Shown here: positions 33,571-43,666 of the stretch, one piece after another | Numbering within the stretch: position 1 is the stretch's first letter | How the letters are laid out: each line of letters starts with the position of its first letter | Origin: Gymnothorax reevesii | Lineage: Eukaryota; Chordata; Actinopteri; Anguilliformes; Muraenidae | Reading direction: 5' to 3' | Assembly (NCBI GenBank): GCA_029721435.1 | Contig: CM056574.1 | Coordinates: forward strand, 76,179,501 to 76,243,500 | DNA length: 64,000 bases | Program-made: the position numbers and the translations under genes | The notes under the pieces: model-generated | Told to the model about the DNA's origin: nothing | The model's input: the letters and a program-made list of their open reading frames with translations, nothing else | The model's database searches: none

Positions 33571-34537
33571 ATGGAGACGTCAGCGGTGGCTGAAATTAAG
33601 AGGGCTACAGCCAGTCAACAAGAGATGTTGGCTGGATTTGCTAAATCACTTTCAGTTTTTTGTAATCAGCGTTCTGAACTTGCTGAGAGGTTACAGCTGC
33701 AGGAGACTGCTCTTCAGCATCAGCAGAGCGTCCTGTTAGATTTATCTAAGAGTATTAAATCTCTAACGTTACAACAGAAGCACCATCCATACATTCTCCC
33801 CGAGAACCCAAGTTACAACTGCCCCAAAGATACAGTGGCGAGGCCAGAAAGTATTAAGATTTTATTTCCCAGTGTGAAATATTTTTTCAGGCTCAGCCAT
33901 CACGTTTGGTTAATGAGGATTCTCGGGTTGCGTTTATATAATCCCTGTTGGCTGGCACAGCGCTCAATTGGGTCGGCCCACTAATTAGATCTAACTCACC
34001 GGTTGTAAATTCGGTAGAGGCCCTTGTTAGGGAGATGGTTTCTGTTTTCGATCAGGACATTTGTGGACAAGACGCAGCTACGCGTTTAATGCACTTTAGA
34101 CAAGGCAAAGAAAGTGCAGCTGAGTTTTCTATTGCTTTTCGTTCTCTGGCCACAGACAAGCTGCCCAGAGGCTCCTCTGAGGTCGGTATTTAGCCATGCC
34201 CTTACGGAGGAGATTAAGGATGTGCTGGCTGCGTTAGAACCCTGCTTGACCTTAGACTCCTTGGTTCGTACTGCTGTGCGAATTGACAATCGCATACGCG
34301 AACGCAGCCAGGAGAGACTAAATAAATCTCCGCTGGCTGACAATGGGATTAAAATTGCTAGTGGCGAGTGTGCATCTCCTATTTCACCCATTAAAGATAC
34401 CCATGCAAGTGGACGGTTCGTTTCACCCTCAGTCTAAGAGTCCCATTAGCAGAAGATTGATCTGCTTTTATTGTAACCAGCCGGGTCATATCCGTCCACA
34501 TTGTCCTAAGCTACGGGGAAACGGAAAACCCCTCTAG
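33571..34537 (+). pseudogene. Plus Ty3 copy: gag, frameshifted
   Basis: The ATG at 33571 begins METSAVAEIKRATASQQ and a coiled-coil-like stretch of about 75 residues. The frame shifts near 33840 and again near 34170. The capsid-like middle (MAGTALNWVGPLIRSN, RLMHFRQGKESAAEFS) is at 33948-34190. The nucleocapsid knuckle CFYCNQPGHIRPHC, a complete CX2CX4HX4C, is at about 34468-34510. Gag coats element RNA in the particle; here at least two indels prevent it. Confidence 0.85.
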
Positions 34538-36665
34538 CGATTCAGGGGGCGCTAGAGGGGCAGACCCAATTTCCCTTCCGAACCATTAAGAATTATCATC
34601 TCTTTTGGTAGCCACTCTGAAGAGGTTCGCCTTTTTATTATTAGGTCCCCCACTTTCCCTATAGTTTTGGGTCATTCGTGGTTATGGGAACATGATCCTT
34701 GTAATAGCTGAGGGAGACAGATTAATCCTATCGTCCGTTGGGGTCCCAAGTGTAGCACTCATTGTAGAACTAATGATAATGGGTCTTTCGAACGTGAAGC
34801 TATGGGGCAGGCTGACACTGAGAGCGAGTGTGAGGAGGTTATCACTCCGTACCTTCCTTGACTGGAAGAAGGGGCAGAGGAGGGGTTAGAATGGGATCCT
34901 CAATTTGACTGGCGGGAGCCAGAGGATGATTACTTTTTGGAGGAACATAGCGATTCGGAATCAGTCACAGATTCATTAGATTCTGAGCAGGGTAAAAAAT
35001 TTGGGGCTACCCTGAACTTTGACTTGCATCTGAATGTTCCCAGGGATTACGCCAATTTGGCTGAGGTGTTCAGTAAACAACAAGCCTCTACGTTAACCCC
35101 GCATCGTCCGTACGACTGTGAAATTAATTTTTATCCTGGGACAACTCTGCCTAGGAGTTCGCTATATTCGCTGTCAGGACCTGAGCGTAAGGCTATGCGA
35201 GAGTATATTCAGGAGGCTCTCGCCAATGGTTTTATTTGGCCATCCACGTCCCCTGCCGAAGCGGGATTCTTTTTCGTAGGGAAAAAGGATGGCGGTCTGA
35301 GACTCTATACTGATGACAGGGGTTTGAATAAAATCACAATGAAAAACCGATACTCCCTTCTGTTAATGAATTCCGCATTTGAACGTCTGCAGGAGGCGTC
35401 ATTTATTACGAAGCTAGATCTTCATAATGCTTATAATTTGATTCGCATTCGGGAGGGGGACAAATGGCAAATGGCTTTTAACACGCATGACGGGCACTAC
35501 GAATATCAGGTCTTACCGTTCGGGCTGGTTAACGCTCCCTCGGTGTTTCAGGCGTTCGTCAATGATGTGCTCCAAGAGATGTTAGAGAAATTCGTCTTTG
35601 TTTATCTGGACGACATTTTGATATTTACTTCAACACTGTCGCAGCACAAACAACACGTCAGATGTGTACTGGAAGCCCTGCTCAGTGCCAAACTTTTTGT
35701 TAAAGCCTAGAATTGTGTTTTCCATGCCCAAACTGTCTCATTCTTGGGCTTCATTGTTTCTAAGGGGTCGGTGCGGATGGACCCGGACAAGGTGGCTGCG
35801 GTCAGGAATTGGCCTGCACCGCAGAGAGTTAAAGAGGTCCAACGCTTTCTGAGCTTTGCAAACTTTTATAGGAGGTTTATTCGTAATTTTAGTGTGGTTG
35901 CTGCCCCCATTATTGGGCTCACTAAAAAGAATACCTCCTCAGCGTTTTTTTGGTCTCCTGCAGCTGATGCTGCTTTTCAGGAATTAAAGAAACCTTTTTT
36001 AGCTTGGAGCCTATTTTGGTTTTGCCCGACCCCTCCCTCCCATTTGTCGTGGAGGTAGATGCTTCGTAGGTGGGCGTGAGTGCTATTCTGTCCTAGCGCC
36101 CTCATTGGGATAATAAGCTTCACCCATGTGCGTACTTCCCCCGGTCTTTGTCCGCCACCGAACGGAATTATAGTATTGGTAACCGGGAGTTATTAGCGGT
36201 CAAGCTGGCGCTCGAGGAGTGGCGTCACTGGTTGGAGGGAGCTGAGCACCCTTTTGTGGTTTGGACCGACCATAAAAACCTCCAATACATTCAGCAGACG
36301 AAACAGCGTAATTCCCGGCATTGGTCATTGGTCAAACAATGGTCAAATTTTTTTAACCACTTTGATTTTACGTTCACGTACCGCCCGGGCTCAAAAAATA
36401 TTAAGCCTGATGCTCTGTCATGTATGTACGATCGCACGGATAGCGATCCTACCCCAGAGCCTGTTATTCCTTCTGCCCAGATCGTAGCACCTATTCAGTG
36501 GGAAGTTGAGGCGGTGGTTCAGGAGGCATTGAAATCCGATCCCGGTCCTGGGGGGGAGCCTCCTGGCTGTTTATTTGTCCCCCATAGAGTTAGGCCACAG
36601 GTCCTCCAGTAGGGACACTCCTCCCGCCTGGCGAGGCACCCGGGGGCCCATCGGACCAAGCAGTT
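34538..36665 (+). pseudogene. Plus Ty3 copy: protease region, reverse transcriptase and RNase H
   Basis: 34538-34936 is the protease and spacer region, out of frame, with no clear active site. The frame 34937-35710 (257 residues) is the best preserved polymerase in the window: [54 protein letters not shown] and the catalytic box [11 protein letters not shown] stop at 35708 leads into 35744-36058 ([21 protein letters not shown]). RNase H is at 36148-36612 ([19 protein letters not shown], then SKNIKPDALS). About three indels or stops separate it from a working pol. Confidence 0.85.
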
Positions 36666-36672
36666 CCGGGCC

Positions 36673-38325
36673 TGTAGAACCTGAATATTTAATTTGGTTC
36701 ACAATATATGTCAAAAATCATATTGTTTGAACACGTGCCCATTATGCATGTAAAATCTGAGTGTTTGGTTGATCTGGTGCAGCCCAAAAGCTAGCAGTAA
36801 AGTTTTATAACCCTAGAATGGTCTTATTGCCTGCCTGCGAGAGTGGCATCCTTTGTTCCCCACGGCGGGGGGTGGGAGCCATCAAGTCTAGCAGGCCCAG
36901 CATCTCCGGAACTCAAACTCACTGGTTTCATTGAAGTTAAAGCGCAGCTACCTTAATCGGCTTAAAACAACCTAAACTTCTATCAAATTCATAATATATT
37001 TCTATTCAATATCCTAAAAGGAACCTCTCACATATTTATCACACTATTGGGCTATAATATTCCATTTTAAGGCTTTTCCATGACAACTGCATCATTTTAG
37101 CACACATTCCTATCATGTTTGGTCTCTTTATTCTCGGGGGAGTCCAAGGAGTTGAATGGAATATGTTTCATTTCCCTTGGAAATATGGTTCGTTTGTAAG
37201 ATTCATTCAAGCAACTACCCTAGTCTCCCTGTGCAAATTATCTTATCACCTAGGCCAGTAAAACTCTGATTCGGCCAACCTTCCCTCTACCTTGTTCGGA
37301 GGTGTGGTTTGGAGCCTTTAAAGGTACGAGATCCTGAGGGGGGCGGGGTCTTCTCTTCTTCTCTTCTCTTCTTGCTTCTATCCTGTCCTGTCTTTTTCTC
37401 TGTCAATGTCTGAATCGTGTTGGTAAGTGGGGAGGGGTGACATGTTGCCTTGTTCCGGAGCGCGGGAACATGTGAGTTCTCCCCGACCACGTGGAGCGAC
37501 TTTTAGCTCTACGTGGTCATTCATCTTTTCCAGGTATGAAAATACTCTAAATCCTTCTAAATTATATGTAACGGTAATTGGCTTATCATTGATTTGTTTT
37601 ATTCAAGTTGTGCCTACCTGGTGAATTAAATTATTGTTATTCCTTTTCTAGCTTGCGTGGTCTCGTGTCTTTTAATCTTTTTATTCTTCTTAGCCCCGTC
37701 TCGGCGAATACCTAGGGGAATATTTTAGCCCCACTGAGGAACGACTGGCCAGCGGCCCGGTGTGGGAATCGGTTGGTTAAGTTGATTTAGGCAGCCAGGA
37801 TCTACCAATATACGGATTCATAGCCCAAGTGTGGAGTGAATCTGGGTTCACTGTAATTCAAGCCAAAAGATGCTGTTGCAGTGCTGGTTGACTTCAACCT
37901 CTAACCTAACCAACGAACCTAGTATTCGAACATGGTGTTAATGCCCAGGAACATTAATGTAGCGGCGGTGGTTGTCTGTTTGGAATTCAAGGTATAGTCA
38001 CGTCATGTTTGTCCTTAGAGTTTAAGTTACAGTTATCACTGTTTCGAGATTCACGCAGGTGTTCCCTAAATTATCAATTCTAATTTGGAGTCAGATTTCT
38101 AACGAGATTATTGCTAAATTTTGTATTCTAACTGTTATATGGAGTCAGATAAATCGTAACCATTGCGCTTTCATGCCCCGTCCTCGGACGGTGAATAATA
38201 TCCATTATATTGTGATTCACACCAGCCAGAAGAATGCTCTAATTCAAGTTAGACTAAGAGAACACGTAAGGCCTTCAACCCGGGCAATATCCGCCTTTTG
38301 GTGATTGCTCTTTTGGGGTTTTACA
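36673..38325 (+). repeat. Probable solo LTR of about 1.65 kb
   Basis: It runs from TGTAGAACCTGAATATT to GGGGTTTTACA with GGCC on both sides (36669-36672, 38326-38329); the Ty3 frame resumes across it (HRTKQF to AQRFWWPEM). A TTTAAAGG box near 37317, the pyrimidine-rich CTTCTCTTCTTCTC stretch and AATTAAA near 37625 fit an LTR promoter layout. Because GGCC is palindromic, the ends can also be read as inverted repeats GGGCCTGTA/TACAGGCCC of a DNA element. I favour an LTR; the orientation is tentative. Confidence 0.6.
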
Positions 38326-38955
38326 GGCCCAACGTTTTTGGTGGCCGGAGATGATGAGGGACATTCAGGAGTTCTTTGCTGCCTGTGGTGTCTGTTCCAG
38401 GAATAAGACTTCCCATCTTCCTCCCGCGGGTTTGCTGCAAACTTTGCCCATTCCCAGGCACCCTTGGTTGCATATCGCTTTCGATTTTGTTACGGGGCTG
38501 CCTGTATCTGACGGCAACATGGTCATTTTGGTTGTGGTAGACAGTTTTTCTAAAGCGGCAAATTTTGTTGCGCTACCCAAGCTGGAGACAGCGCATCTTG
38601 TGGTCAGCAATGTGTTCTGGTTGCATGGCCTTCCGCAAGATGTCTAGCTGAGGCCCGCAGTTTACGGCCAGATTTTGACAGACATTTTGTAAGCAGTTGG
38701 GGGCCACGGTTAGTCTCTCTTCGGGGTTTCAACCGGAGACCAACGGGCAGACGGAACGAACTAATCAGTCTCTCGAAAACACTCTCCGATGTTTGGCGGC
38801 GGATAATCCCTTATCTTGGTGTCGATTTTAAGCTTGGGCCGAGTATTCTCACAACTCGTTGTGCAATTCCTCCACGGGGCTTTCCCCGCTTAAAGCCCAA
38901 GTGGGTTACCAACCCCCACTTTTTCCAGAGACTGAGAATGATTCCGAGTGATTGT
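38326..38955 (+). pseudogene. Plus Ty3 copy: integrase, truncated
   Basis: The frame 38351-38647 reads [15 protein letters not shown] (zinc-binding end), then [20 protein letters not shown] with the first catalytic Asp and [12 protein letters not shown] stop follows LPQDV where the second Asp would come. Later pieces (ETNGQTERT near 38740, the Glu region) are out of frame. It breaks off at about 38955 into the gag sequence of the minus copy. Confidence 0.85.
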
Positions 38956-38974
38956 TGCGCTACCCAAGTGAAAG

Positions 38975-39060
38975 TGATTTAGCGAACTCAACTTACATCT
39001 CTCGTTGGCTGGCGATAGCCCTCTTAATTTCAGCCACCGCTGGTGTCCCTATGTTGGCTA
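38975..39060 (-). pseudogene. Minus Ty3 copy: gag N-terminus
   Basis: On the minus strand this matches the first ~30 codons of the plus-copy gag (AVAEIKRA..SQ.EM..FAKSLS), with the start ATG changed to ATA. It proves that the LTR at 39069-39506 belongs to the minus copy and that the plus copy landed inside gag. Confidence 0.75.
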
Positions 39061-39068
39061 GAGTGTAA

Positions 39069-39506
39069 TGTGATGGGTACTGGCAGTGGACGCAAAGAGC
39101 AGCGGCCAGAATAAAAGGCAACACTCACAGTGTGCCGAGAGACTAAAAGCAGATAAAAATAACTAGGCTCGCCCGACCAACGGACCTGCCGTCGTCCGTG
39201 GTAGAAAAAAGGGAGAGCTAGAGGAAAACAAAAGAAAAGGAAATAAACCAAAGAATCCCTTACTCACTAACACTATTCCTGATAAGCAACAAAGTGCTTA
39301 GCAAAATCTCTTGAGAACCTTACCGGCTAACTTGCCAAAGTAGAACTGACACTCTAGCAATGGGAGTGAGGCGAAATAGGAGCTTAAATAGATTCCGGGC
39401 CACGCCCCCAATCAATGCCAGCTGGCCGAGGAATCCGATTGGGAGCAAAACGATCGTCCCGGACGAGAGCAACAAAAAGAGCTCTTAAAGCTTCTAGACC
39501 ATGACA
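39069..39506 (-). repeat. 5' LTR of the minus Ty3 copy
   Basis: 438 bases. On the minus strand it starts TGTCATGGTCTAGAAGC and ends CCCATCACA. GCCAG follows at 39507-39511, repeated at 27938-27942. Confidence 0.85.
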
Positions 39507-39511
39507 GCCAG

Positions 39512-40020
39512 CAGTTGCATTTTGCACTTTACCCGGCATTCAAGCACTGTATTATGAACAGTCTGTAACAGCATCTTTGCACTTTACCAGGCATTTTGCA
39601 ATAACAATCCAATATTTACATGCACAATTACCACTTTATATGGACTTCCTGATACCGGGCATTCAAGCACTTCTGTGCTTTATTACGGACAGTCAGCTAC
39701 AGCATTTTGCACTTTACTGGGTATCTTGCTATAATAATCCAGTATTTGCATGCACTATTGCCATTTTACATGGACTTCTTGATATGAAATGGACTTCCTA
39801 ATATGAGTTTTCAGCACATGCACTTTATAATTGTACAGGCATTAGTGCAATAGAATTTCACTATCTATATAATGTCATCCCCAGCTCAGCTACACTGTCA
39901 ACTCCGTCATCATCATGTCTTGTTGTTATGCCATGCCTTATTTCTCCTCTCTTATACTTTTACTTGCTTTGATGTGTAATGTGAATATAGGCCACTAGAT
40001 GGCAGTATTTACCTTTTTTT
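39512..40020 (+). repeat. L2-like LINE 3' untranslated region with ~125-bp tandem repeat
   Basis: This is the continuation of the LINE tail interrupted at 27942. GGCATTCAAGCACT recurs at about 39536 and 39658, TTTGCACTTTAC at 39532, 39580 and 39707, and ACTTTATATGGACTTCCTGAT at 39630 and again, varied, near 39760. No gene. Confidence 0.6.
39992..40005 (+). promoter_or_regulatory. Match to CTCF core motif
   Basis: CCACTAGATGGCAG fits all 14 positions of the core consensus CCASYAGRKGGCRS. Near matches with one mismatch lie at 41242-41255 (TCAGTAGGGGGCAG) and 54812-54825 (CCACGAGATGGCAC). Binding is not shown; such motifs also spread within repeats. Confidence 0.45.
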
Positions 40021-40469
40021 TGTTAAGCTCAGACTGGAGTCATGTTTAGACATGTCCTGGACATGTCTGGGGCAAGTCTCAGAAAATTAAAAAAAAGAGG
40101 TCTAAATGTGGGTGGGGTCTGCAAAAGAGTATATAAGGAAAAGAATTGAGACAGTAAAGTAGTAGGAGAAATTGCAAGAAGATGACCAGACCTGCCATTC
40201 TGTTCAAGACCTGTGACGTTTCTTTTGTGGATTTCTTTGCCTGTGTTTGAGCATTTTCTTCATCCAGGACATCACCAAGCCACCCCACCAAAAAGGGACT
40301 GTAAAAATTTCTGTTTTTTCTTATTTATCAATCTTGGTCTTTAGTTGTAGGTTGTTATTAGTCTATCACTTTGTTAAAAATTAAATGTGTTTTAGTTATT
40401 AAAACTGTGTTTGTCATCCCTTGCTGTTGCTGTTGTGTTATAAATGTAATAACAAATTGGGGCCATAAC
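40021..40469 (+). repeat. Solo LTR or LTR fragment, plus orientation
   Basis: 449 bases from TGTTAAGCTCAGACTGG to GGGGCCATAACA. It has TATATAAGG near 40130 and AAATTAAATG/ATTAAAAC near 40378-40404. It is the same family as the minus-strand LTR at 16268-16664. No internal element sequence and no clear target duplication. Confidence 0.75.
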
Positions 40470-41053
40470 AGATGTCTTTCCCTTTCTCCCTTCTCTTTCT
40501 TTCCCTGAACACCTACCTGCCAATGGGACAAGGGAAGGAAATTAGCCGCTTGGCTCTCATCCCTTACATATTTACATTGTTAATGTTCATTATTATGTTT
40601 TGTCCCATTTTTAAAAATAAGCAAATAAATGATATGAAATTAATGTTGAATAGGAATCGCACTCAAGCGATGATGACTGTAAATATTATAGCAGCGAAGT
40701 AATCAGGCTTTATTCATTAAACGATTGTAATTGTGTATGGTTACAAAGGAAGCTAACGTGTCCACTTCATGTATCAGCAACTGCTGACAGTTCGCTACCT
40801 ACGAGCTATGCTAGCAGACTGATTTCAGCTTGCTGACTCCGGAAACCGTTATAAGTTCATTGTAATTACGGGTAGTAAGTTAGCTACAGTCTGCATAATC
40901 GCGCATAATGTTGCGTTATGCATAATTACCATTTCAGCTGGAATCCGTAATCAAATCATCAGCTGGTAAACGGATGTAAGCGTGAGCAAGAAATTCCTTC
41001 TCCATGAACGTAGGATGAACTAAAGTAGCTGGTTCAATTTAGCTTGGCCTATA
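40470..41053. other. No feature recognised
   Basis: Begins with a pyrimidine-rich stretch (CCCTTTCTCCCTTCTCTTTC), then anonymous sequence up to the CACTC terminus of the large element. No coding or splice pattern can be supported. Confidence 0.5.
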
Positions 41054-41289
41054 CACTCAAAAAAATGATTTTTCCCTGTCATAGGAATAATAAGAACAAA
41101 TTTACTTGATTTTACCCAATTACACAAATTTCTCACCTTTAGTTATGATAAATTAATAAAAACGACGTGATTCCTTCTACTTTAAAGTGAATTCAAACGA
41201 AACACATAAAACAAATGAGATCCGTTTACATAACGGTTCGGTCAGTAGGGGGCAGTATGTGTTTGTAACGTAGATCTGCTACGGGTAAG

Positions 41290-41380
41290 GTAAGACCGAC
41301 GAAGAAAAACAACATCTTCCCCAAAGCGCGGCACTTACACCGATCTCCGGTCTTCGGCTCCGCAGTCACACTGGACTTTG
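41290..41380 (+). promoter_or_regulatory. Probable non-coding first exon of the transposase gene
   Basis: GC-rich sequence ending CTGGACTTTG followed by a strong splice donor GTAAGC at 41381. The matching acceptor is CTACCTGCAG at 43652-43661, after which the transposase ATG follows within five bases. The transcription start is not determined; the exon's 5' limit is a guess from base composition. Confidence 0.4.
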
Positions 41381-41843
41381 GTAAGCGTTTTATTTTCCTT
41401 ATATTTAATTCATTATATTTATTTATAGTTCTTGTCAGTAATTGAATATTCTAAGTGCAGTTAATGTTTATTGTTCATGTCAACTGGATTGTAACGTATT
41501 TTGGGACGTCGGGGGTCATCTCGTGAACCGGAGCAAATGTGAGCTACTATTTAGCGTGAAGATAAAACTCTTTTTCCAAGCTAACATGAGCTTCAGTTAA
41601 TCGCGGTGCTGAACGGAGACCGCATGCATGTTAATATTAAATAAAATGATATATTTGAAAAAAAAGAGTATTTGCCAGCAAACGGGCTGCTACCAAAAAA
41701 GTGGCTCCGTGGATTAAGTCGTCCGATAATGACCGCGGTACGAGGCTGTAGCGCGGTCATTTTTTAACTCTTTACATTGCAGCCCCAGGGTGCAGCCATG
41801 ATATAAGGAGACGCCCGCCTAACTTACTTCATCCGACTGCTTC

Positions 41844-42908
41844 TAGGGCTGGGTTCAAAAAATAGATTTTCCGATTCAGACCTTTTTTTTTTTTTTAATT
41901 TAAATTTTCGATATCGATTCATTTTACTCAAAGATTGATCTTTAATTCGTGCATTTCCATCTTGCTTGTGATATTCAATAACTGATCCGGGGGTGCCATC
42001 TAGTCATACAATATTGTTCTGCATGCATAAATCTGCAGCTCCATGTCTGCTGGCGGTCACGTCTGCACAAGGCGCTGAAGATACCCTGCCAAGCACCGTT
42101 GTTCTTCTCGAACGCGCCAAATCCAGATAATCCTTAAATGAAGAATTACTCTGATATTGTAATTTGTAGCGAAGTGGCCAGTGTCAAAGTAACGAAGTAA
42201 AAGTGTACTTTTTTCTTTTAAATGGAGTCCCAGTTAAAAAAAACTCAAGTACAAAAATACTCAAACTACTTAAGTAATGAATTGCCCGATGTAACAGATA
42301 ACAATGTTATTTGCAGGTAGAGGCATTTTGACTACGAGTCATAAATGTACATCAAGCAGTGTTTCATGATAAAACATCCCAATTGTCGTCTACCATTTCA
42401 ACCAGATTTCGAATAAAAATCCAATATTATTTTCTTTGAATGTATTGTAATATTCATGTACAGTCGATTATGTCCATATGGGGTAAGGATATTGGTTTAA
42501 ATTCAGTAACATTTACTGGAAAATTTACTTGCAAAGTGACGCATGTTAAATTGACCCAGTTTCAGAGAATAATCGTCTACTGACTTAAGTCTATGTTGTA
42601 CTGTATTATGTTGACTGATCAAATGTGTTGGTCAATAAAAAGTATTATCAGGAAACACATTTGGGGTCACTTTTTAGTATGACCTTTAGTATTTCAAATA
42701 TTGTGCCAAGTTAGGTTTCTTATTAATAATTCAACTGAAAGTATAATTTCTGCCATTAGTTCTCTGTGACTCCTTTCCATATTCAAGCAAAACAGGTACT
42801 GTAGCTGAAATATTCCTGAATGAATCGATATCCAATTGGAAATCGTATCGGGACCTTGCGAATCGAAATCAAATCGATTCAGGAAATAGGTGGCAATACC
42901 CAGCCCTA
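41844..42908. mobile_element. Non-autonomous hAT element in the first intron
   Basis: The ends TAGGGCTGGGTTCAAAAAAT and ACCCAGCCCTA form an inverted repeat, with GATTC/GAATC words just inside. The 8-bp duplication is ACTGCTTC (41836-41843) and AGTGCTTC (42909-42916). No transposase. Confidence 0.85.
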
Positions 42909-43666
42909 AGTGCTTCACTTGTCTTGAATCTATGAAGGTGTTTGTGTGGTGTTTTTTTTTTTTTTTTTAAATTAAAACATGTTTATGTATAAATTTACTT
43001 TGCAAAAGCCTACCATCTGCTTTAGGTGTGCCGCAATATGGGGGAGAAAAGCTGTAAGCATTGCAGAGCAGATAAACGTCGTGTTGGTGTTGATGAAAAC
43101 CCATCTCTTAAGTGAGGCAGGCAGAGTGGTCGAGCGTTTCCAACCGCATGCCGTGGGTCCGCACTGTATCATCTCTTTTCTGTTTTAGCTCTGTGGCACA
43201 AAAGTCCTGTGTACATCTCGAGGAGATAAAACGATGGCTTGTGCAGTTTGATTGTCACAATAGATTTGTATGCATGTTTTAGGTATTTGAATTTGTTTAA
43301 TTTCTAAAGCATGTACTTTCTCTTGTAGATGGCCAACCTCCCTGAACAATATTGGTAATAAATGAAAAAACACTGTGCACCTGACAACCTCTTTACATTG
43401 GTAGGTATCATGTACTAGCTTATAATAATACTTGTGATTATTTTCAAAGAGTTTTTTTTTCATGTCAAGTTTTAAGGCTACAAATAAAATACACAGAACA
43501 TCACATAACACAGTAAAAACATTTTTTCTTAGAATGTGGTCAAGAGGAAATATTTTTATTAATCTATTTGACTAGCAATAGCAAACTAGAAGAATACAGC
43601 TACTGATGGGATTATTTTTCTGCTGAAGTGGTAATTTTCTCCCTATCTGATCTACCTGCAGGTCTT

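Larger units (their letters stand above)
33113..38955 (+). mobile_element. Ty3/gypsy element, plus copy, lacking its 3' end
   Basis: Same family as the surrounding minus copy, in the opposite direction. It has a 5' LTR (33113-33554), gag, protease region, reverse transcriptase, RNase H and part of integrase. It ends inside integrase at about 38955 and directly joins gag sequence of the minus copy, so the C-terminus, polypurine tract and 3' LTR are missing. A solo LTR (36673-38325) splits the region between RNase H and integrase. Confidence 0.85.
27943..39506 (-). mobile_element. Ty3/gypsy element, minus copy, with a second copy nested inside
   Basis: GCCAG lies on both sides (27938-27942 and 39507-39511), directly outside LTR ends TGTGATGG and CCATGACA, so this 11.6 kb is one original insertion. 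Its own parts on the minus strand are: 5' LTR 39069-39506; gag N-terminus about 38975-39060; gag remainder 32580-33112; pol 30893-31766 and 28050-29445; and a 3' LTR remnant 27943-28049. Insertions inside are a plus-strand copy of the same family (33113-38955), an LTR (31771-32579) and a tandem array (29447-30892). It sits in the 3' untranslated part of the L2-like LINE. Confidence 0.85.
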
